Shown: positions 9,665 through 19,257 of the stretch, piece by piece
How the letters are laid out: every line of letters begins with the position of its first letter
Position numbering within the stretch: position 1 is the stretch's first letter
Assembly (NCBI RefSeq): GCF_016907495.1
Contig: NZ_JAFBCC010000001.1
Location: 3,348,001-3,412,000 of the forward strand
Direction: 5' to 3'
DNA length: 64,000 nt
Source: Arthrobacter tumbae
GTDB taxonomy: Bacteria > Actinomycetota > Actinomycetes > Actinomycetales > Micrococcaceae
Notes under the pieces: generated by a model
Database searches by the model: none
What the model saw: only the letters and a program-made list of their open reading frames with translations
Told to the model about the DNA's origin: nothing
Translations under genes and position numbers: made by a program

Positions 9665-10999
9665 ATGGCACGAAAGTCCTCGTTGTCCGGATTTCCCGAA
9701 TGGTTGCCCCAGGAGCGCCTGGTGGAGCTGCATGTTCTGGACACCCTGCGACGGACGTTCGAGCTTCACGGATTCTCCAGCGTCGAGACCCGTGCGGTCG
9801 AAACAGTGGGTCAGTTGCTGCGCAAGGGCGAGATCGACAAGGAGGTCTATGCGGTATCGCGCCTCCAGAACGAGGACACCGGCGCCGCCGTCGGGGACTC
9901 GCTTGCGCTGCACTTTGATTTGACGGTTCCTTTTGCACGCTATGTGGTCGAAAATGCCGGCCACCTTGCGTTCCCGTTCCGCCGCTACCAGATCCAGAAG
10001 GTCTGGCGGGGCGAACGTCCCCAGGAGGGGCGTGCCCGCGAGTTCACGCAGGCGGACATCGACGTGGTGGGCGACGGCGCACTGCCCTTCCGCTATGACA
10101 TCGAGCTTGCCCTCGTGGTCGCCGAGGCGCTCAGCGCGCTGCCGATTCCCGACTTCCAGCTGCGGATCAACAACCGGAAGCTTGCCGAAGGCTTCTACCG
10201 GGGAATCGGTCTGACGGATACCCCCGGCGTGCTGCGCAGCATCGACAAGCTGGAGAAGATCGGCCCCGTGAAGGTGGCGGAGCTGCTCAAGACCGAGCTG
10301 GGTGCCACGGCCGAGCAGGCGGAAGCAGCCCTCAGCCTCGCCGGGATCCGCACCGAAGACACCTCCTTCGTTGACCGGGTGCGCGCTCTCGGCGTTGAAG
10401 ATCCGCTGCTCGAGGAAGGACTGGCCGAACTCGAGCAGGTCATCGCCGAGGCAGCGAAGCGCGCACCCGGGAAGGTGATCGCCGATCTGAGCATCGCGCG
10501 CGGCCTCGACTACTACACCGGCACGGTTTACGAGACGGTGTTGGTGGGCCATGAGGCACTCGGATCCATCTGCTCCGGCGGCCGCTACGATGCGCTGGCG
10601 AGCAAGGGCAACCGGACCTTCCCCGGCGTCGGGCTGTCCATCGGCGTCACGCGCCTCGTGACGCGCATTCTGAGCCAGGAATTCGCGGCTGCCTCCCGCC
10701 AGGTCCCGACGGCGGTACTGGTCACCCTCGCGAACGATGACTCGTGGTCCGCGGCTCAGGATGTCGCGGCGTCCTTGCGCGGCCGCGGTATTCCCGTGGA
10801 GGTCGCGGCAACCGCCGAGAAGTTCGGGAAGCAGATCAAGTTCGCCGACCGGCGGGGCATCCCGTTCGTCTGGTTCACCTCTGAAGACGGCACCCACGAG
10901 GTCAAGGACATCCGCTCGGGGGAGCAGAGCGCCGCCGACCCCTCGTCGTGGGCTCCCCCCGTTGAGGACCGCTGGCCGGCCGTCGTGCCTCAGGGCTGA
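9665..10999 (+). CDS. hisS: Histidine-tRNA ligase
   Basis: A class II aminoacyl-tRNA synthetase that charges tRNA-His. The ATG at 9665 is chosen because AAGGAG lies at 9650-9655, about nine bases upstream; an in-frame TTG at 9626 is much less likely. The 444-residue protein shows motif 2 (FRRYQIQKVWRGERPQEGR), the histidine-binding loop RGLDYYTGTVYE, motif 3 (GVGLSIGVTRL) and a C-terminal anticodon-binding domain. A candidate promoter has -10 TAAAAT at 9548-9553, but with only a weak -35. Confidence 0.96.
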   Translation: MARKSSLSGFPEWLPQERLVELHVLDTLRRTFELHGFSSVETRAVETVGQLLRKGEIDKEVYAVSRLQNEDTGAAVGDSLALHFDLTVPFARYVVENAGHLAFPFRRYQIQKVWRGERPQEGRAREFTQADIDVVGDGALPFRYDIELALVVAEALSALPIPDFQLRINNRKLAEGFYRGIGLTDTPGVLRSIDKLEKIGPVKVAELLKTELGATAEQAEAALSLAGIRTEDTSFVDRVRALGVEDPLLEEGLAELEQVIAEAAKRAPGKVIADLSIARGLDYYTGTVYETVLVGHEALGSICSGGRYDALASKGNRTFPGVGLSIGVTRLVTRILSQEFAAASRQVPTAVLVTLANDDSWSAAQDVAASLRGRGIPVEVAATAEKFGKQIKFADRRGIPFVWFTSEDGTHEVKDIRSGEQSAADPSSWAPPVEDRWPAVVPQG

Positions 11000-11016
11000 G
11001 CCCGCGCGCTGGGCTC
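10998..11016. terminator. Weak shared hairpin between hisS and the permease gene
   Basis: GAGCCC (10998-11003) pairs with GGGCTC (11011-11016) around a 7-nt loop in the 16-bp gap between two converging genes. There is no strong T-run on either side, so a terminator role is only suggestive. Confidence 0.35.
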
Positions 11017-12248
11017 TAGTGCCGTCGTCGTCGTACCAGGACCACGGCGGCGCGGCCAAGCAGGCCCACCAGCAGAATGACGGTCATGGTCAGTACGGAC
11101 TGCAGCGGAAGCGTGAATGCCAGCACCAGGCATCCCGCGAAGCCGAGGATGTTCAGCGCCCGCGGCGCGTACCAGGGACGCGAGGTCAGGGTGAGCGCGG
11201 AGAGGTTCGCCACCGCGTAGTAGAGCAGCACGCCGAAGCTGGAGAAGCCCACTACCGTCAGCACATCGGTTCCCAGCAGCAGTGCAATGACGACGACGGC
11301 GGTGGCCAGCTCCGCCGCGAACGGCGTGGCCCGGCGCGCTGACACCGCCCCGAAAACCCGCGGCAGGTCACCCTCGCGAGCCATGGCCAGGGATGTGCGG
11401 GCGATCCCGCTGATCAGGGCGAGCAACGCGCCGAGGCTCGCCAGCGCCGCCGCAATCGCCACTGCCAAAACGGGTAGTGATCCGCTGGTCGGAAACACTT
11501 CTGCCAGGGGCGCCGGCGAGTCCGCGAGGGCGCCCGGCCCCACCGCGCGAAGCAGGCCGAATGCGAGCAGGAGGTACAGGGCCAGGGTGAACCCGAGTGC
11601 GCCGAAGATAGCCCGCGGAATGTTGCGTGCGGGCTCGCGGACCTCTTCGCCCATCGTCGCAATGCGCGCATAACCGGCGAAGGCGAAGAACATGAGCCCG
11701 GCCGCCTGCAGGACGCCGGTGGGCCCCGCCGGCAAGGCGCCGGCGTCGTCGGCCGGCTGCGCAAACGCAGCGACGATGACGAAGGCGAGGACGGGTATCA
11801 CCAGCGCGACAATGATTCGCGTCATGAGTGCGGTGCGGGTGATGCCCAACAGGTTGACGGACGTCAGAGCCGCCACAGCTGCCACCCCTGCAGCTTTCTC
11901 GAAACCCGGGGCCGCGTACAGCCCGAAGGTGAGTGCCATCGCCGCGCAGGAGGCAAGTTTGCCGGTGATGAAACTCCAACCGGCCAGGAAGCCCGGCCAT
12001 TCGCCGAGCTGGCGCCGCCCATAGGTATAGGTGCCGCCGCTCACGGGATGCACGGTGGCCAGCTGGGCCGATGCCGCGGCGTTGGCATAGGCGACGACGG
12101 CGGCAAGGGCGACTGCGAGCGGCAGCAGGGAGCCGGCGGCTGCGGCGGCGGGGGAGAAGACGACAAAAACGCCGGCGCCGATCATTGAGCCGATGCCGAC
12201 CGTCGTGGCGTCGAACCCACCGAGTTGTCTGTTCAATGCCTGCGGCAT
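11016..12248 (-). CDS. APC-family amino-acid permease
   Basis: A secondary transporter in the cytoplasmic membrane, probably for an amino acid or related amine; the substrate cannot be read from sequence. The 410-residue form starts at MPQALNRQLGGFDATTVG. A longer frame reaching 12383 would add 45 non-conserved residues and run into aspS. The first helix carries GIGSMIGAGVF, the APC substrate-binding motif, and helix 3 follows HPVSGGTYTYGRRQLG. About twelve hydrophobic segments are visible, ending in a basic tail (VLVRRRRH). It is divergent from aspS and convergent with hisS. Confidence 0.9.
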   Translation of the reverse strand: MPQALNRQLGGFDATTVGIGSMIGAGVFVVFSPAAAAAGSLLPLAVALAAVVAYANAAASAQLATVHPVSGGTYTYGRRQLGEWPGFLAGWSFITGKLASCAAMALTFGLYAAPGFEKAAGVAAVAALTSVNLLGITRTALMTRIIVALVIPVLAFVIVAAFAQPADDAGALPAGPTGVLQAAGLMFFAFAGYARIATMGEEVREPARNIPRAIFGALGFTLALYLLLAFGLLRAVGPGALADSPAPLAEVFPTSGSLPVLAVAIAAALASLGALLALISGIARTSLAMAREGDLPRVFGAVSARRATPFAAELATAVVVIALLLGTDVLTVVGFSSFGVLLYYAVANLSALTLTSRPWYAPRALNILGFAGCLVLAFTLPLQSVLTMTVILLVGLLGRAAVVLVRRRRH

Positions 12249-12368
12249 TTCGCGATCCCCGTCCGGTGAGAAGCGTGGCCGGGAATGCATCTCATCCGGC
12301 GGTAAACTCGAACACTGAGATTCAACCACGATCCACAGACCTGGATTAATTCCACCGGAAGGAATGCT

Positions 12369-14144
12369 GTGCTGCGCACACATGACCTTGGTTCACTACG
12401 GACCGGGCACATTGGACAGACCGTTACTCTCGCCGGATGGGTGGCCCGTCGGCGTGACCACGGCGGCGTGGCATTCCTCGATCTTCGTGACGCTTCCGGC
12501 GTCGCCCAGGTCGTTGTGCGGGAGGAAGACGTGTTCCATGGATTGCGCAACGAGTACGTGCTGCAGATCATCGGCACCGTCGAGAAGCGCCCCGAGGGCA
12601 ACGGGAACCCCGCTCTTGCAACGGGAGAGGTCGAGGTCATCGCCGAAAAGGTGACAATCCTCAATACCTCGGACCCGCTGCCGTTCCAGATCGACGAGCA
12701 CGTCGAGGTGGGCGAGGAAGCCCGCCTCAAGCACCGCTACCTCGATCTCCGCCGTCCCACGCCGAACGCGAACCTCCGCCTGCGCTCCGAAGCGAACCGG
12801 GTTGCACGCGAGCTCCTGCACTCGGACGGCTACGTGGAGATCGAGACGCCCACCCTCACCCGTTCGACGCCCGAGGGCGCCCGCGATTTCCTGGTTCCAG
12901 CCCGACTGGCGCCCGGATCCTGGTACGCGCTGCCGCAGTCTCCGCAGCTCTTCAAGCAACTTCTCCAGGTGGGTGGCTTCGAGAAGTACTACCAGATCGC
13001 CCGGTGCTACCGGGACGAGGACTTCCGCGCCGACCGGCAGCCCGAGTTCACGCAGCTGGACATCGAGGCAAGTTTCGTCGAGCAGGATGACATCATCGCG
13101 CTCGGGGAGGAGCTGGTGACGGCGCTGTGGAAGCTGATCGACGTTGAGATCCCGACGCCCATCCAGCGCATGACCTACGCCGATGCCATGGCGCGTTACG
13201 GCTCCGACAAGCCGGACCTGCGGTTCGGCCTCGAGCTGACTGAGCTCGCTGAGTACTTCAAGGACACCGGATTCGGCGTGTTCAAGGCCGCATATGTTGG
13301 TGCCGTCGTCATGCCCGGCGGGGCCTCCCAGCCGCGCCGCCAGCTTGACGCGTGGCAGGAATGGGCCAAGCAGCGCGGCGCGAAGGGCCTTGCGTACGTC
13401 CTCATCGACGACGACGGCAGCCTCCGCGGTCCCGTCGCCAAGAACCTGACTGACGCTGAACGGGATGGCCTGGCGGGCGCCGTTGGTGCCAAGCCGGGCG
13501 ATTGCATCTTCTTCGCCGCCGGCGAGAAGTCCTCCTCGCGCGCGCTGCTCGGTGCTGCACGGGTAGAGATCGGTCACCGGACCGGGCTGATCGACCCGGA
13601 GGCGTGGGCGTTCGTGTGGGTTGTTGACGCGCCCATGTTCGAACCGGCGTCGGACGCCGTCGCAGCAGGTGACGTCGCCGTGGGAACCGGGGCGTGGACG
13701 GCCGTGCACCACGCTTTCACCTCACCGAAGCCGGAATACCTGGACTCCTTCGACACTGATCCCGGGAACGCAGTTGCGTATGCGTACGACATCGTCTGCA
13801 ACGGCAATGAGATCGGCGGCGGCTCGATCCGTATCCACCAGCGGGATGTCCAGGAGAGGGTCTTCGCTGTGATGGGCATCAGTCCCGAGGATGCCCAGGA
13901 GAAGTTCGGCTTTCTGCTTGAGGGCTTCAAATACGGCGCACCGCCCCACGGCGGCATCGCCTTCGGCTGGGACCGCGTAGTCGCACTCCTCGCCGGCAGC
14001 GACTCCATCCGCGACGTCATCGCCTTTCCGAAATCCGGCGGCGGCTATGACCCGCTCACCGCTGCCCCGGCACCGATCACGCCGCAGCAGCGTAAGGAGG
14101 CGGGCGTTGACACGAAGCCGGTTGGAAAGTCCGACGCGCCCTAA
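12369..14144 (+). CDS. aspS: Aspartate-tRNA ligase
   Basis: A class II synthetase that charges tRNA-Asp (and possibly tRNA-Asn; specificity not decided here). The 591-residue protein starts at GTG 12369 ([13 protein letters not shown]) behind GGAAGGA. It has an N-terminal OB-fold anticodon domain, motif 2 ([20 protein letters not shown]), the GAD insertion domain at about 290-410, and motif 3 ([19 protein letters not shown]). Length and layout are those of bacterial-type AspRS. A possible -10 is TAAACT at 12303-12308. It is divergent from the permease gene, so the 120-bp spacer must serve both. Confidence 0.96.
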   Translation: MLRTHDLGSLRTGHIGQTVTLAGWVARRRDHGGVAFLDLRDASGVAQVVVREEDVFHGLRNEYVLQIIGTVEKRPEGNGNPALATGEVEVIAEKVTILNTSDPLPFQIDEHVEVGEEARLKHRYLDLRRPTPNANLRLRSEANRVARELLHSDGYVEIETPTLTRSTPEGARDFLVPARLAPGSWYALPQSPQLFKQLLQVGGFEKYYQIARCYRDEDFRADRQPEFTQLDIEASFVEQDDIIALGEELVTALWKLIDVEIPTPIQRMTYADAMARYGSDKPDLRFGLELTELAEYFKDTGFGVFKAAYVGAVVMPGGASQPRRQLDAWQEWAKQRGAKGLAYVLIDDDGSLRGPVAKNLTDAERDGLAGAVGAKPGDCIFFAAGEKSSSRALLGAARVEIGHRTGLIDPEAWAFVWVVDAPMFEPASDAVAAGDVAVGTGAWTAVHHAFTSPKPEYLDSFDTDPGNAVAYAYDIVCNGNEIGGGSIRIHQRDVQERVFAVMGISPEDAQEKFGFLLEGFKYGAPPHGGIAFGWDRVVALLAGSDSIRDVIAFPKSGGGYDPLTAAPAPITPQQRKEAGVDTKPVGKSDAP

Positions 14145-14170
14145 AAATGTGAAAGAATAAGTTCGTACAA

Positions 14171-14303
14171 CGTGCTCCGGGGTCGGTGTAATTCCGAACC
14201 GGCGGTTATAGTCCGCGACCCGCGCGCAGCCCCTCGGGGCAGCAAACGGTTGAGCCGGTGAAATTCCGGCACCGACAGTTAAAGTCTGGATGGGAGAAGC
14301 ACG
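14171..14303 (+). promoter_or_regulatory. FMN riboswitch (RFN element)
   Basis: An FMN-sensing leader RNA that shuts down riboflavin synthesis when FMN is plentiful. The closing stem P1 is CGTGCT (14171-14176) with AGCACG (14298-14303). Conserved blocks are in order: GGTCGGTGTAATTCCGAACC, GGCGGTTATAGTCCGCGACC, a variable hairpin at 14228-14243, AGCCGGTGAAATTCCGGC, and ACCGACAGTTAAAGTCTGGA followed by TGGGAGAAGC. It lies directly upstream of ribD, with a 106-nt expression platform between them. Confidence 0.96.
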
Positions 14304-14409
14304 TGCAGCTTTCGGCTGTGCCCTGTCGTGGGCGCGTGATGCGTCCCAAGACAGCGCCCGCCGATGTCTGTCGTTCCCCCGGAGCCGCAAGAGCCAGGTG
14401 AGGAACGAG
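14304..14409 (+). promoter_or_regulatory. Expression platform between the FMN aptamer and ribD
   Basis: This stretch can form alternative helices. GACAG (14350-14354) can pair with CTGTC upstream (14323-14327) or with CTGTC downstream (14368-14372), and GGGCGC (14330-14335) can pair with GCGCCC (14354-14359). No classical terminator with a T-run is visible, so control may be translational or Rho-dependent. This is inference from pairing only. Confidence 0.45.
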
Positions 14410-15468
14410 ATGGACCTTTCTACCGAGATGATGGCCATGGAGCACGCGCTGCTGCTCGCGGGCCAGGGCGTGCGCGGCGCCAACCCTCTGGTGGGCGCTG
14501 TGCTTCTCGATGACGACGGCGCGATGGTTGCCACCGGTTTCCACCTCGGCGCAGGCACCGATCACGCGGAAGTAGCCGCGCTGAAGAGCGCTGCACTGCA
14601 GGGCGTGGACCCTGCCGGCTGCACCATGGTGGTGACGCTGGAGCCGTGCAACCACACCGGGCGGACGGGTCCCTGCACCGAGGCGATTGTGGCCGCCGGC
14701 ATCACACGCGTTGTATACGCTGCCTCCGATCCCACCCCCGACGCCGCAGGCGGGGCCGACCGGCTCGCCGACCACGGAATCGACGTATCCGGCGGGCTTC
14801 TCGCGGACGCCGCAACTGAGCTGAACCGCCGCTGGCTCGGTGCCGTCCAGGCGCGGCGTCCCTTCGTGACAGTCAAAGTGGCGCAGAGCCTGGATGCGCA
14901 ATCTGCGGCAGCGGACGGCTCAAGCCAGTGGATCACCGGCCCGCACGCCCGCGCAGACGGACACACCATCCGTACGCGCGTCGACGCCGTCCTCGTGGGC
15001 ACCGGCACAGTCCTCGCCGACAATCCCCGCCTCACCGCGCGGGCACTGGACGGTTCCGACGCCGACCGCCAGCCGCTGCGGGTTGCCGTCGGGCTCCGGG
15101 GCGTCCCCGGGGAAGCGGCAATGCGCGGAAGCGGGTTCGTGCACCTGGAAACCCATGATCCACTGGCCGCGCTGACTGAACTGTACGGCCGGGGCGTGCG
15201 GCACGTTCTCGTGGAGGGGGGCCCACAACTGGTCGGCGCCTTCCTCATGGCGGATCTCGCCGATGAACTCTTCGCCTATGTCGCGCCGATGCTCCTCGGC
15301 GCCGGCGTGCCCGCCTTCCAGCGGCTCGGCGTAGCAACGCTTACTGACGCCCATGTGTGGCGTCTCGACCCGGACGGGGCCGCGGCGCTCACTCAGCTCG
15401 GCGACGACGTGCGGCTGCACCTCAAACCCATTGCGCCGCCTCCGGCGCCTATCAGGAAAGGCCCCTAA
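14410..15468 (+). CDS. ribD: Bifunctional pyrimidine deaminase/reductase RibD
   Basis: Performs the second and third steps of riboflavin synthesis: deamination of the diaminopyrimidine, then NADPH-dependent side-chain reduction. The start at 14410 (MDLSTEMMAMEHAL) is chosen over an upstream in-frame ATG at 14290, because the latter lies inside the riboswitch; a GAGG-type ribosome site precedes 14410. The deaminase zinc site is HAE (about residue 52) and PCNHTGRTGPC (79-89). The reductase domain starts near residue 150 with FVTVKVAQSLDAQSA and ends in the conserved VEGGPQLVGAFL. The 352-residue length is typical. First gene of the rib operon, abutting ribE. Confidence 0.95.
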   Translation: MDLSTEMMAMEHALLLAGQGVRGANPLVGAVLLDDDGAMVATGFHLGAGTDHAEVAALKSAALQGVDPAGCTMVVTLEPCNHTGRTGPCTEAIVAAGITRVVYAASDPTPDAAGGADRLADHGIDVSGGLLADAATELNRRWLGAVQARRPFVTVKVAQSLDAQSAAADGSSQWITGPHARADGHTIRTRVDAVLVGTGTVLADNPRLTARALDGSDADRQPLRVAVGLRGVPGEAAMRGSGFVHLETHDPLAALTELYGRGVRHVLVEGGPQLVGAFLMADLADELFAYVAPMLLGAGVPAFQRLGVATLTDAHVWRLDPDGAAALTQLGDDVRLHLKPIAPPPAPIRKGP

Positions 15469-16110
15469 GTGTTCACAGGAATTGTTTCCGGACAGGGCAA
15501 CGTCATCTCCCTGCAGCGCACGCCGGACGGTGGGAGCGCAGTGCTGGTCTTTGACGCCGGCGCAACCGGCGCGGGGCTGGAGCTCGGCGGGTCCATCGCG
15601 GTTAACGGCGTCTGCCTCACCGCCACCGCCATTGACGGCGGCACCATCAGCACCGACGTGATGGGGGAAACGCTGACCCGCACTACCATCGGCCGGCTGG
15701 CCGCGAAAGATACGGTCAATCTCGAACGGTGCGTCGCCGCCAACGGGAGGCTGGATGGCCACGTTGTGCAGGGCCACGTCGACGGCGTAGGCACCCTCAT
15801 TGAGCGTCAGGACCTGGGCTCCTGGGAGCGGCTGCGCTTCAGCGTTCCGGCCCCGCTGGACCGTTACGCTGCGGAAAAGGGATCCATTGCGGTGGACGGT
15901 GTATCGCTCACCGTCACCGCCGTCAGTGACGCCGGAGCGCCCGAGCCCTGGTTCGAGGTGGGGCTCATCCCGACTACCCTCTCCGAGACGGGGTTGGGTG
16001 CGAAGCACATCGGCGACCCGGTGAATCTCGAGATGGATGTCCTTGCCAAGTACGCGGAGCGACTCCTTGCCTTCACGGGAGATGTCACAGGAAATGGGGC
16101 GCAGGCATGA
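15469..16110 (+). CDS. ribE: Riboflavin synthase, alpha chain
   Basis: Catalyses the last step, dismutation of two 6,7-dimethyl-8-ribityllumazine molecules to riboflavin. The 213-residue protein consists of two homologous lumazine-binding barrels: [12 protein letters not shown] with [15 protein letters not shown], then GHVDGVGTL with [15 protein letters not shown]. The GTG start directly follows the ribD stop codon. The end overlaps ribB by 4 bp. Confidence 0.95.
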   Translation: MFTGIVSGQGNVISLQRTPDGGSAVLVFDAGATGAGLELGGSIAVNGVCLTATAIDGGTISTDVMGETLTRTTIGRLAAKDTVNLERCVAANGRLDGHVVQGHVDGVGTLIERQDLGSWERLRFSVPAPLDRYAAEKGSIAVDGVSLTVTAVSDAGAPEPWFEVGLIPTTLSETGLGAKHIGDPVNLEMDVLAKYAERLLAFTGDVTGNGAQA

Positions 16111-16790
16111 CTCCGCACAGCAACCCCAACGCGGTAGAGCCGCAGGGCGGGGCCGTCCTCGACGTTGCTCTGGATCCGGTGGAGGCGGCCGTCGCTGCGC
16201 TGGCAGCGGGCCGCGCCGTCGTCGTCGTTGATGATGCCAACCGCGAGAATGAGGGCGACATCATCTTCGCTGCCGAGTTCGCCACCGCCGAGCTGACGGG
16301 ATGGACCATCCGGTACACCTCGGGCGTGCTGTGCGTTCCGGTGACGGGGAAAACCGCGGACCGGCTGGAGCTGCCCGCCATGGTGATCAATAACCAGGAC
16401 GCCAAGCAGACGGCCTACACCGTGTCCTGCGACGCCGCGGTCGGCGTCAGCACCGGTATCAGCGCCGCGGATAGGGCGCTGACCGCCAGGGTTTTGGCCG
16501 CGCCGTCGTCTGTTCCCTCTGACCTCACCCGGCCGGGCCACATGTTCCCCCTGCGGGCGGTGGAGGGCGGCGTGCTGCAGCGGCGCGGACACACCGAGGC
16601 TGCAATTGACCTGTGCCGGCTGGCCGGCGTGGAACCGGCCGCAGTGATCGCGGAAGTCACCCACGACGACGGCGGCATGATGCGCCTGCCCGCGCTGCGC
16701 GAGTTCGCCACCCGGCATGGGGCACCGCTGATCTCGATCGAGGATCTGGCCGACTATCTTTCGTCCCGCGCAACCGGAGCCGGGGAGTGA
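16107..16790 (+). CDS. ribB: 3,4-dihydroxy-2-butanone-4-phosphate synthase
   Basis: Makes the four-carbon unit of riboflavin from ribulose 5-phosphate. The 227-residue protein carries the signature [20 protein letters not shown] (metal-binding acidic loop), [13 protein letters not shown], and the [13 protein letters not shown] segment with a catalytic His. The domain is complete through [22 protein letters not shown]. In many actinobacteria this domain is fused to GTP cyclohydrolase II. Here a stop codon ends it and ribA begins in another frame, within a 4-bp GTGA overlap. Confidence 0.94.
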   Translation: MTPHSNPNAVEPQGGAVLDVALDPVEAAVAALAAGRAVVVVDDANRENEGDIIFAAEFATAELTGWTIRYTSGVLCVPVTGKTADRLELPAMVINNQDAKQTAYTVSCDAAVGVSTGISAADRALTARVLAAPSSVPSDLTRPGHMFPLRAVEGGVLQRRGHTEAAIDLCRLAGVEPAAVIAEVTHDDGGMMRLPALREFATRHGAPLISIEDLADYLSSRATGAGE

Positions 16791-17434
16791 GTGCAGTCAC
16801 CGGCGGCCCGGTAGTCACCATTCCGACGGCGTGCGGACCGTTTTCCGCGCAGGCCTGGACGGACGCTGCCTCCGGCGTTGAGCACCTCACGATGTCCGCG
16901 CCGGGCACCGACAATGCCGACGGCACCCCGCTGGTCCGGATGCACTCGGAGTGCCTCACCGGTGATGTGTTCGGCTCCTACCGCTGTGACTGCGGTGAGC
17001 AGCTCGAACAGGCGCTCGGACTGGTCCAGGAGCAGGGCGGAACAGTTGTCTATCTGCGGGGGCAGGAAGGCCGCGGCATCGGTCTCGCCAACAAGTTGCG
17101 CGCCTATGCGCTGCAGGAGAACGGCGCCGATACGGTCGAGGCGAACGAGCAGCTCGGTCTTCCCGTCGATGCGCGCGATTACCAGGCTGCGGCGGAAATC
17201 CTCACAGCGTTGGGCATCACCGAGATCCGGCTGTTGAGCAACAACCCGGTCAAACGGGAGCACCTTGAGCGGTACGGCATCACTGTGGTGTCGATGGTGC
17301 CTTCGGAGATACCGTCCCGGCTGGAGAACCAGCATTACCTCGAGACGAAGCGGGACCGCCTCAACCACCAATTGTCCCATCTGGAGGAGCGGTTCCATCA
17401 GCGTCCCCAGGAAAAGATCGTTCAGCAGAGCTGA
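16787..17434 (+). CDS. ribA: GTP cyclohydrolase II
   Basis: Opens the GTP imidazole ring, the committed first step of riboflavin synthesis. The start is the GTG overlapping the ribB stop, giving 215 residues beginning [10 protein letters not shown]. The zinc ligands are visible as [20 protein letters not shown] (Cys-x10-Cys-x-Cys). The catalytic loop is [20 protein letters not shown], and the GTP-recognition segment is [10 protein letters not shown] longer in-frame reading from 16613 lies inside ribB and gives an Arg-rich nonsense N-terminus, so it was not used. Confidence 0.94.
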   Translation: MSAVTGGPVVTIPTACGPFSAQAWTDAASGVEHLTMSAPGTDNADGTPLVRMHSECLTGDVFGSYRCDCGEQLEQALGLVQEQGGTVVYLRGQEGRGIGLANKLRAYALQENGADTVEANEQLGLPVDARDYQAAAEILTALGITEIRLLSNNPVKREHLERYGITVVSMVPSEIPSRLENQHYLETKRDRLNHQLSHLEERFHQRPQEKIVQQS

Positions 17435-17474
17435 CAGTTCCTTCAGCGAATCCACCCCCATTCCAAGGAGAACC

Positions 17475-17960
17475 ATGGCCGGACACGGCGCCCCCACCAT
17501 CGACGTCACCAGCATCACGGGACAACAGCAGAAACCCGTCCGACTCGCCGTCATCGCTGCCAGCTGGCACACCGCCATCATGGACGGGCTGCTTGACGGC
17601 GCCCGCCGGGCCGCGGCGGATGCCGGTGTCGGAGCCGACGTGATCCGCGTGCCGGGCAGTTTCGAGTTGCCCGTCGCCGCGGCGAGGCTGGCGCCCCACT
17701 ATGACGCCGTTGTCGCACTCGGTGTTGTCATCCGTGGCGGCACGCCGCACTTCGAGTACGTGTGCCAGGCTGCGACGTCGGGACTCACCGACGTCAGCGT
17801 GCGCACTGGTGTTCCGGTGGGCTTCGGAGTGTTGACCTGCGATACGGAAGAGCAGGGCCTGGACCGCGCCGGGCTTGCCGGTTCGAGCGAGGACAAGGGA
17901 TACGAGGCCACCGTTGCGGCATTGGCTACCGTTGCTGTACTGGAACCCTGGGGTAAGTGA
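17475..17960 (+). CDS. ribH: 6,7-dimethyl-8-ribityllumazine synthase
   Basis: Condenses the RibD and RibB products to the lumazine precursor and forms icosahedral or pentameric assemblies. The 161-residue protein starts at ATG 17475 behind AAGGAG (17465-17470). Conserved elements are [19 protein letters not shown], the [14 protein letters not shown] substrate loop, [16 protein letters not shown], and the phosphate-binding region [14 protein letters not shown]. It ends the rib operon; hisE begins 83 bp downstream, probably from its own promoter. Confidence 0.95.
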   Translation: MAGHGAPTIDVTSITGQQQKPVRLAVIAASWHTAIMDGLLDGARRAAADAGVGADVIRVPGSFELPVAAARLAPHYDAVVALGVVIRGGTPHFEYVCQAATSGLTDVSVRTGVPVGFGVLTCDTEEQGLDRAGLAGSSEDKGYEATVAALATVAVLEPWGK

Positions 17961-18030
17961 ATCCAGGGAAGTGCCGCAGGAGTTTCGTCACATGGAACGG
18001 CACCGATACGGCGGATTCCATGGAACCCAG

Positions 18031-18043
18031 TAACCTAGACAGA
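18031..18043 (+). promoter_or_regulatory. -10 element of a probable leaderless hisE transcript
   Basis: TAACCT (18031-18036) is followed by 7 nt and then the GTG start of hisE, with no ribosome-binding site. This spacing would put the transcription start at or next to the start codon. Confidence 0.5.
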
Positions 18044-18307
18044 GTGAAATCCTTCGATACCCTCTTTGTCGAGCTGAGCGAGAAAGCTGCCGCCCGCCCA
18101 TCCGGGTCACGCACCGTGGCTGAACTGGAGTCCGGCGTGCACGGCATCGGCAAGAAGGTCGTCGAGGAGGCTGCCGAAGTGTGGATGGCCGCCGAGTATG
18201 AGTCGAACGAAGCTGCTGCAGAGGAAATCTCGCAGCTGCTTTACCATCTCCAGGTCATGATGATCGCCAAGGGACTCACGCTGGAAGACGTCTACAAGCA
18301 TCTGTAG
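18044..18307 (+). CDS. hisE: Phosphoribosyl-ATP pyrophosphatase
   Basis: Second step of histidine biosynthesis: removal of pyrophosphate from PR-ATP. The 87-residue protein from GTG 18044 ([16 protein letters not shown]) has the usual length for actinobacterial HisE. It shows the all-alpha NTP-pyrophosphatase motif [17 protein letters not shown] with metal-binding Glu residues and a later [12 protein letters not shown]. An ATG at 18020 would add eight residues. HisE is separate here rather than fused to HisI, which lies 2.5 kb downstream. Confidence 0.92.
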   Translation: MKSFDTLFVELSEKAAARPSGSRTVAELESGVHGIGKKVVEEAAEVWMAAEYESNEAAAEEISQLLYHLQVMMIAKGLTLEDVYKHL

Positions 18308-18401
18308 CCGCGCGGCGACAATCTTCACAGAACCCGCGCGCGGCCCAGCGCCTGCTTTCAGGCGACGTCCCCCAGCAAACCCTCCTTCCCAAAGGAAACC
18401 C

Positions 18402-19244
18402 ATGCTTCGAGTTGCAGTCCCCAATAAGGGATCCCTGTCTGAATCCGCCTCCGCGATGCTCAGCGAGGCGGGCTACCGCCAGCGCCGCGACACCCGCGAA
18501 CTGGTGATGCTGGACCCCGAGAACGACATTGAATTCTTCTTCCTCCGGCCGCGGGACATAGCGGTCTACGTTGGTTCCGGAACCCTCGACGTCGGAATCA
18601 CCGGCCGCGACCTCTTCCTTGACGCGCAGGTGGACGCCGAGGAGCTCCTGCCCCTCGGCTTCGGCGCGTCAACGTTCCGCTTCGCCGGGCCGGTAGGGAA
18701 CTTCGCCGCTGTCGCCGAACTTGAGGGGCGCCGCCTGGCCACCAGCTACGACGGACTCCTGCGCGCCTTCCTGACCGAACAGGGGGTCGACGCCACCGTT
18801 GTCCGGCTTGACGGCGCCGTGGAATCGTCCGTGCGCCTCGGCGTCGCGGATGCCATCGCTGATGTCGTCGAAACGGGGAACACCCTGAAGGCCGCCGGCA
18901 TGGAGATCTTCGGCGAACCCATCCTGAAAAGCGAGGCAGTCCTCATCGGGCGCCTGGATGCAGCACCGGCCGGTCTCGACATCCTGATCCGTCGGCTTCA
19001 GGGCGTGCTTGTCGCGCGCCAGTACGTGCTGCTGGATTACGACATCCGCAAGGAACTGGTGGATCAGGCCGCGGCGCTGACACCGGGTCTTGAGTCACCC
19101 ACGATTTCGCCGCTGCGTGATTCCGAGTGGGTTGCGGTTCGCTCAATGGTGAAGCGTCACAGCACCAACCGGATCATGGACGAGCTCTATGACCTCGGCG
19201 CGCGCGCCATTCTGGTGAGCACCATTCACGCGTGCCGGATCTAG
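18402..19244 (+). CDS. hisG: ATP phosphoribosyltransferase, long form
   Basis: First committed and histidine-inhibited step of the pathway, joining ATP and PRPP. The 280-residue length and the C-terminal segment (about 205-280) with the regulatory ACT-like fold identify the long HisG type, which does not need HisZ. Conserved parts are [31 protein letters not shown], and the PRPP loop near [25 protein letters not shown] precedes the ATG. It lies 94 bp after hisE and is followed by hisF. Confidence 0.95.
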   Translation: MLRVAVPNKGSLSESASAMLSEAGYRQRRDTRELVMLDPENDIEFFFLRPRDIAVYVGSGTLDVGITGRDLFLDAQVDAEELLPLGFGASTFRFAGPVGNFAAVAELEGRRLATSYDGLLRAFLTEQGVDATVVRLDGAVESSVRLGVADAIADVVETGNTLKAAGMEIFGEPILKSEAVLIGRLDAAPAGLDILIRRLQGVLVARQYVLLDYDIRKELVDQAAALTPGLESPTISPLRDSEWVAVRSMVKRHSTNRIMDELYDLGARAILVSTIHACRI

Positions 19245-19257
19245 GGCGGACCGAACA

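Noticed and set aside
9641..11059. A 472-codon minus-strand frame across hisS
   Set aside because: Antisense shadow of hisS; no conserved motif and no ribosome site.
12396..13712. A 438-codon minus-strand frame across aspS
   Set aside because: Antisense shadow of aspS; composition typical of a reversed GC-rich gene.
16613..16786. N-terminal extension of RibA by 58 codons
   Set aside because: It overlaps ribB coding sequence and gives an Arg-rich, non-conserved peptide; the GTG at 16787 fits the family start.
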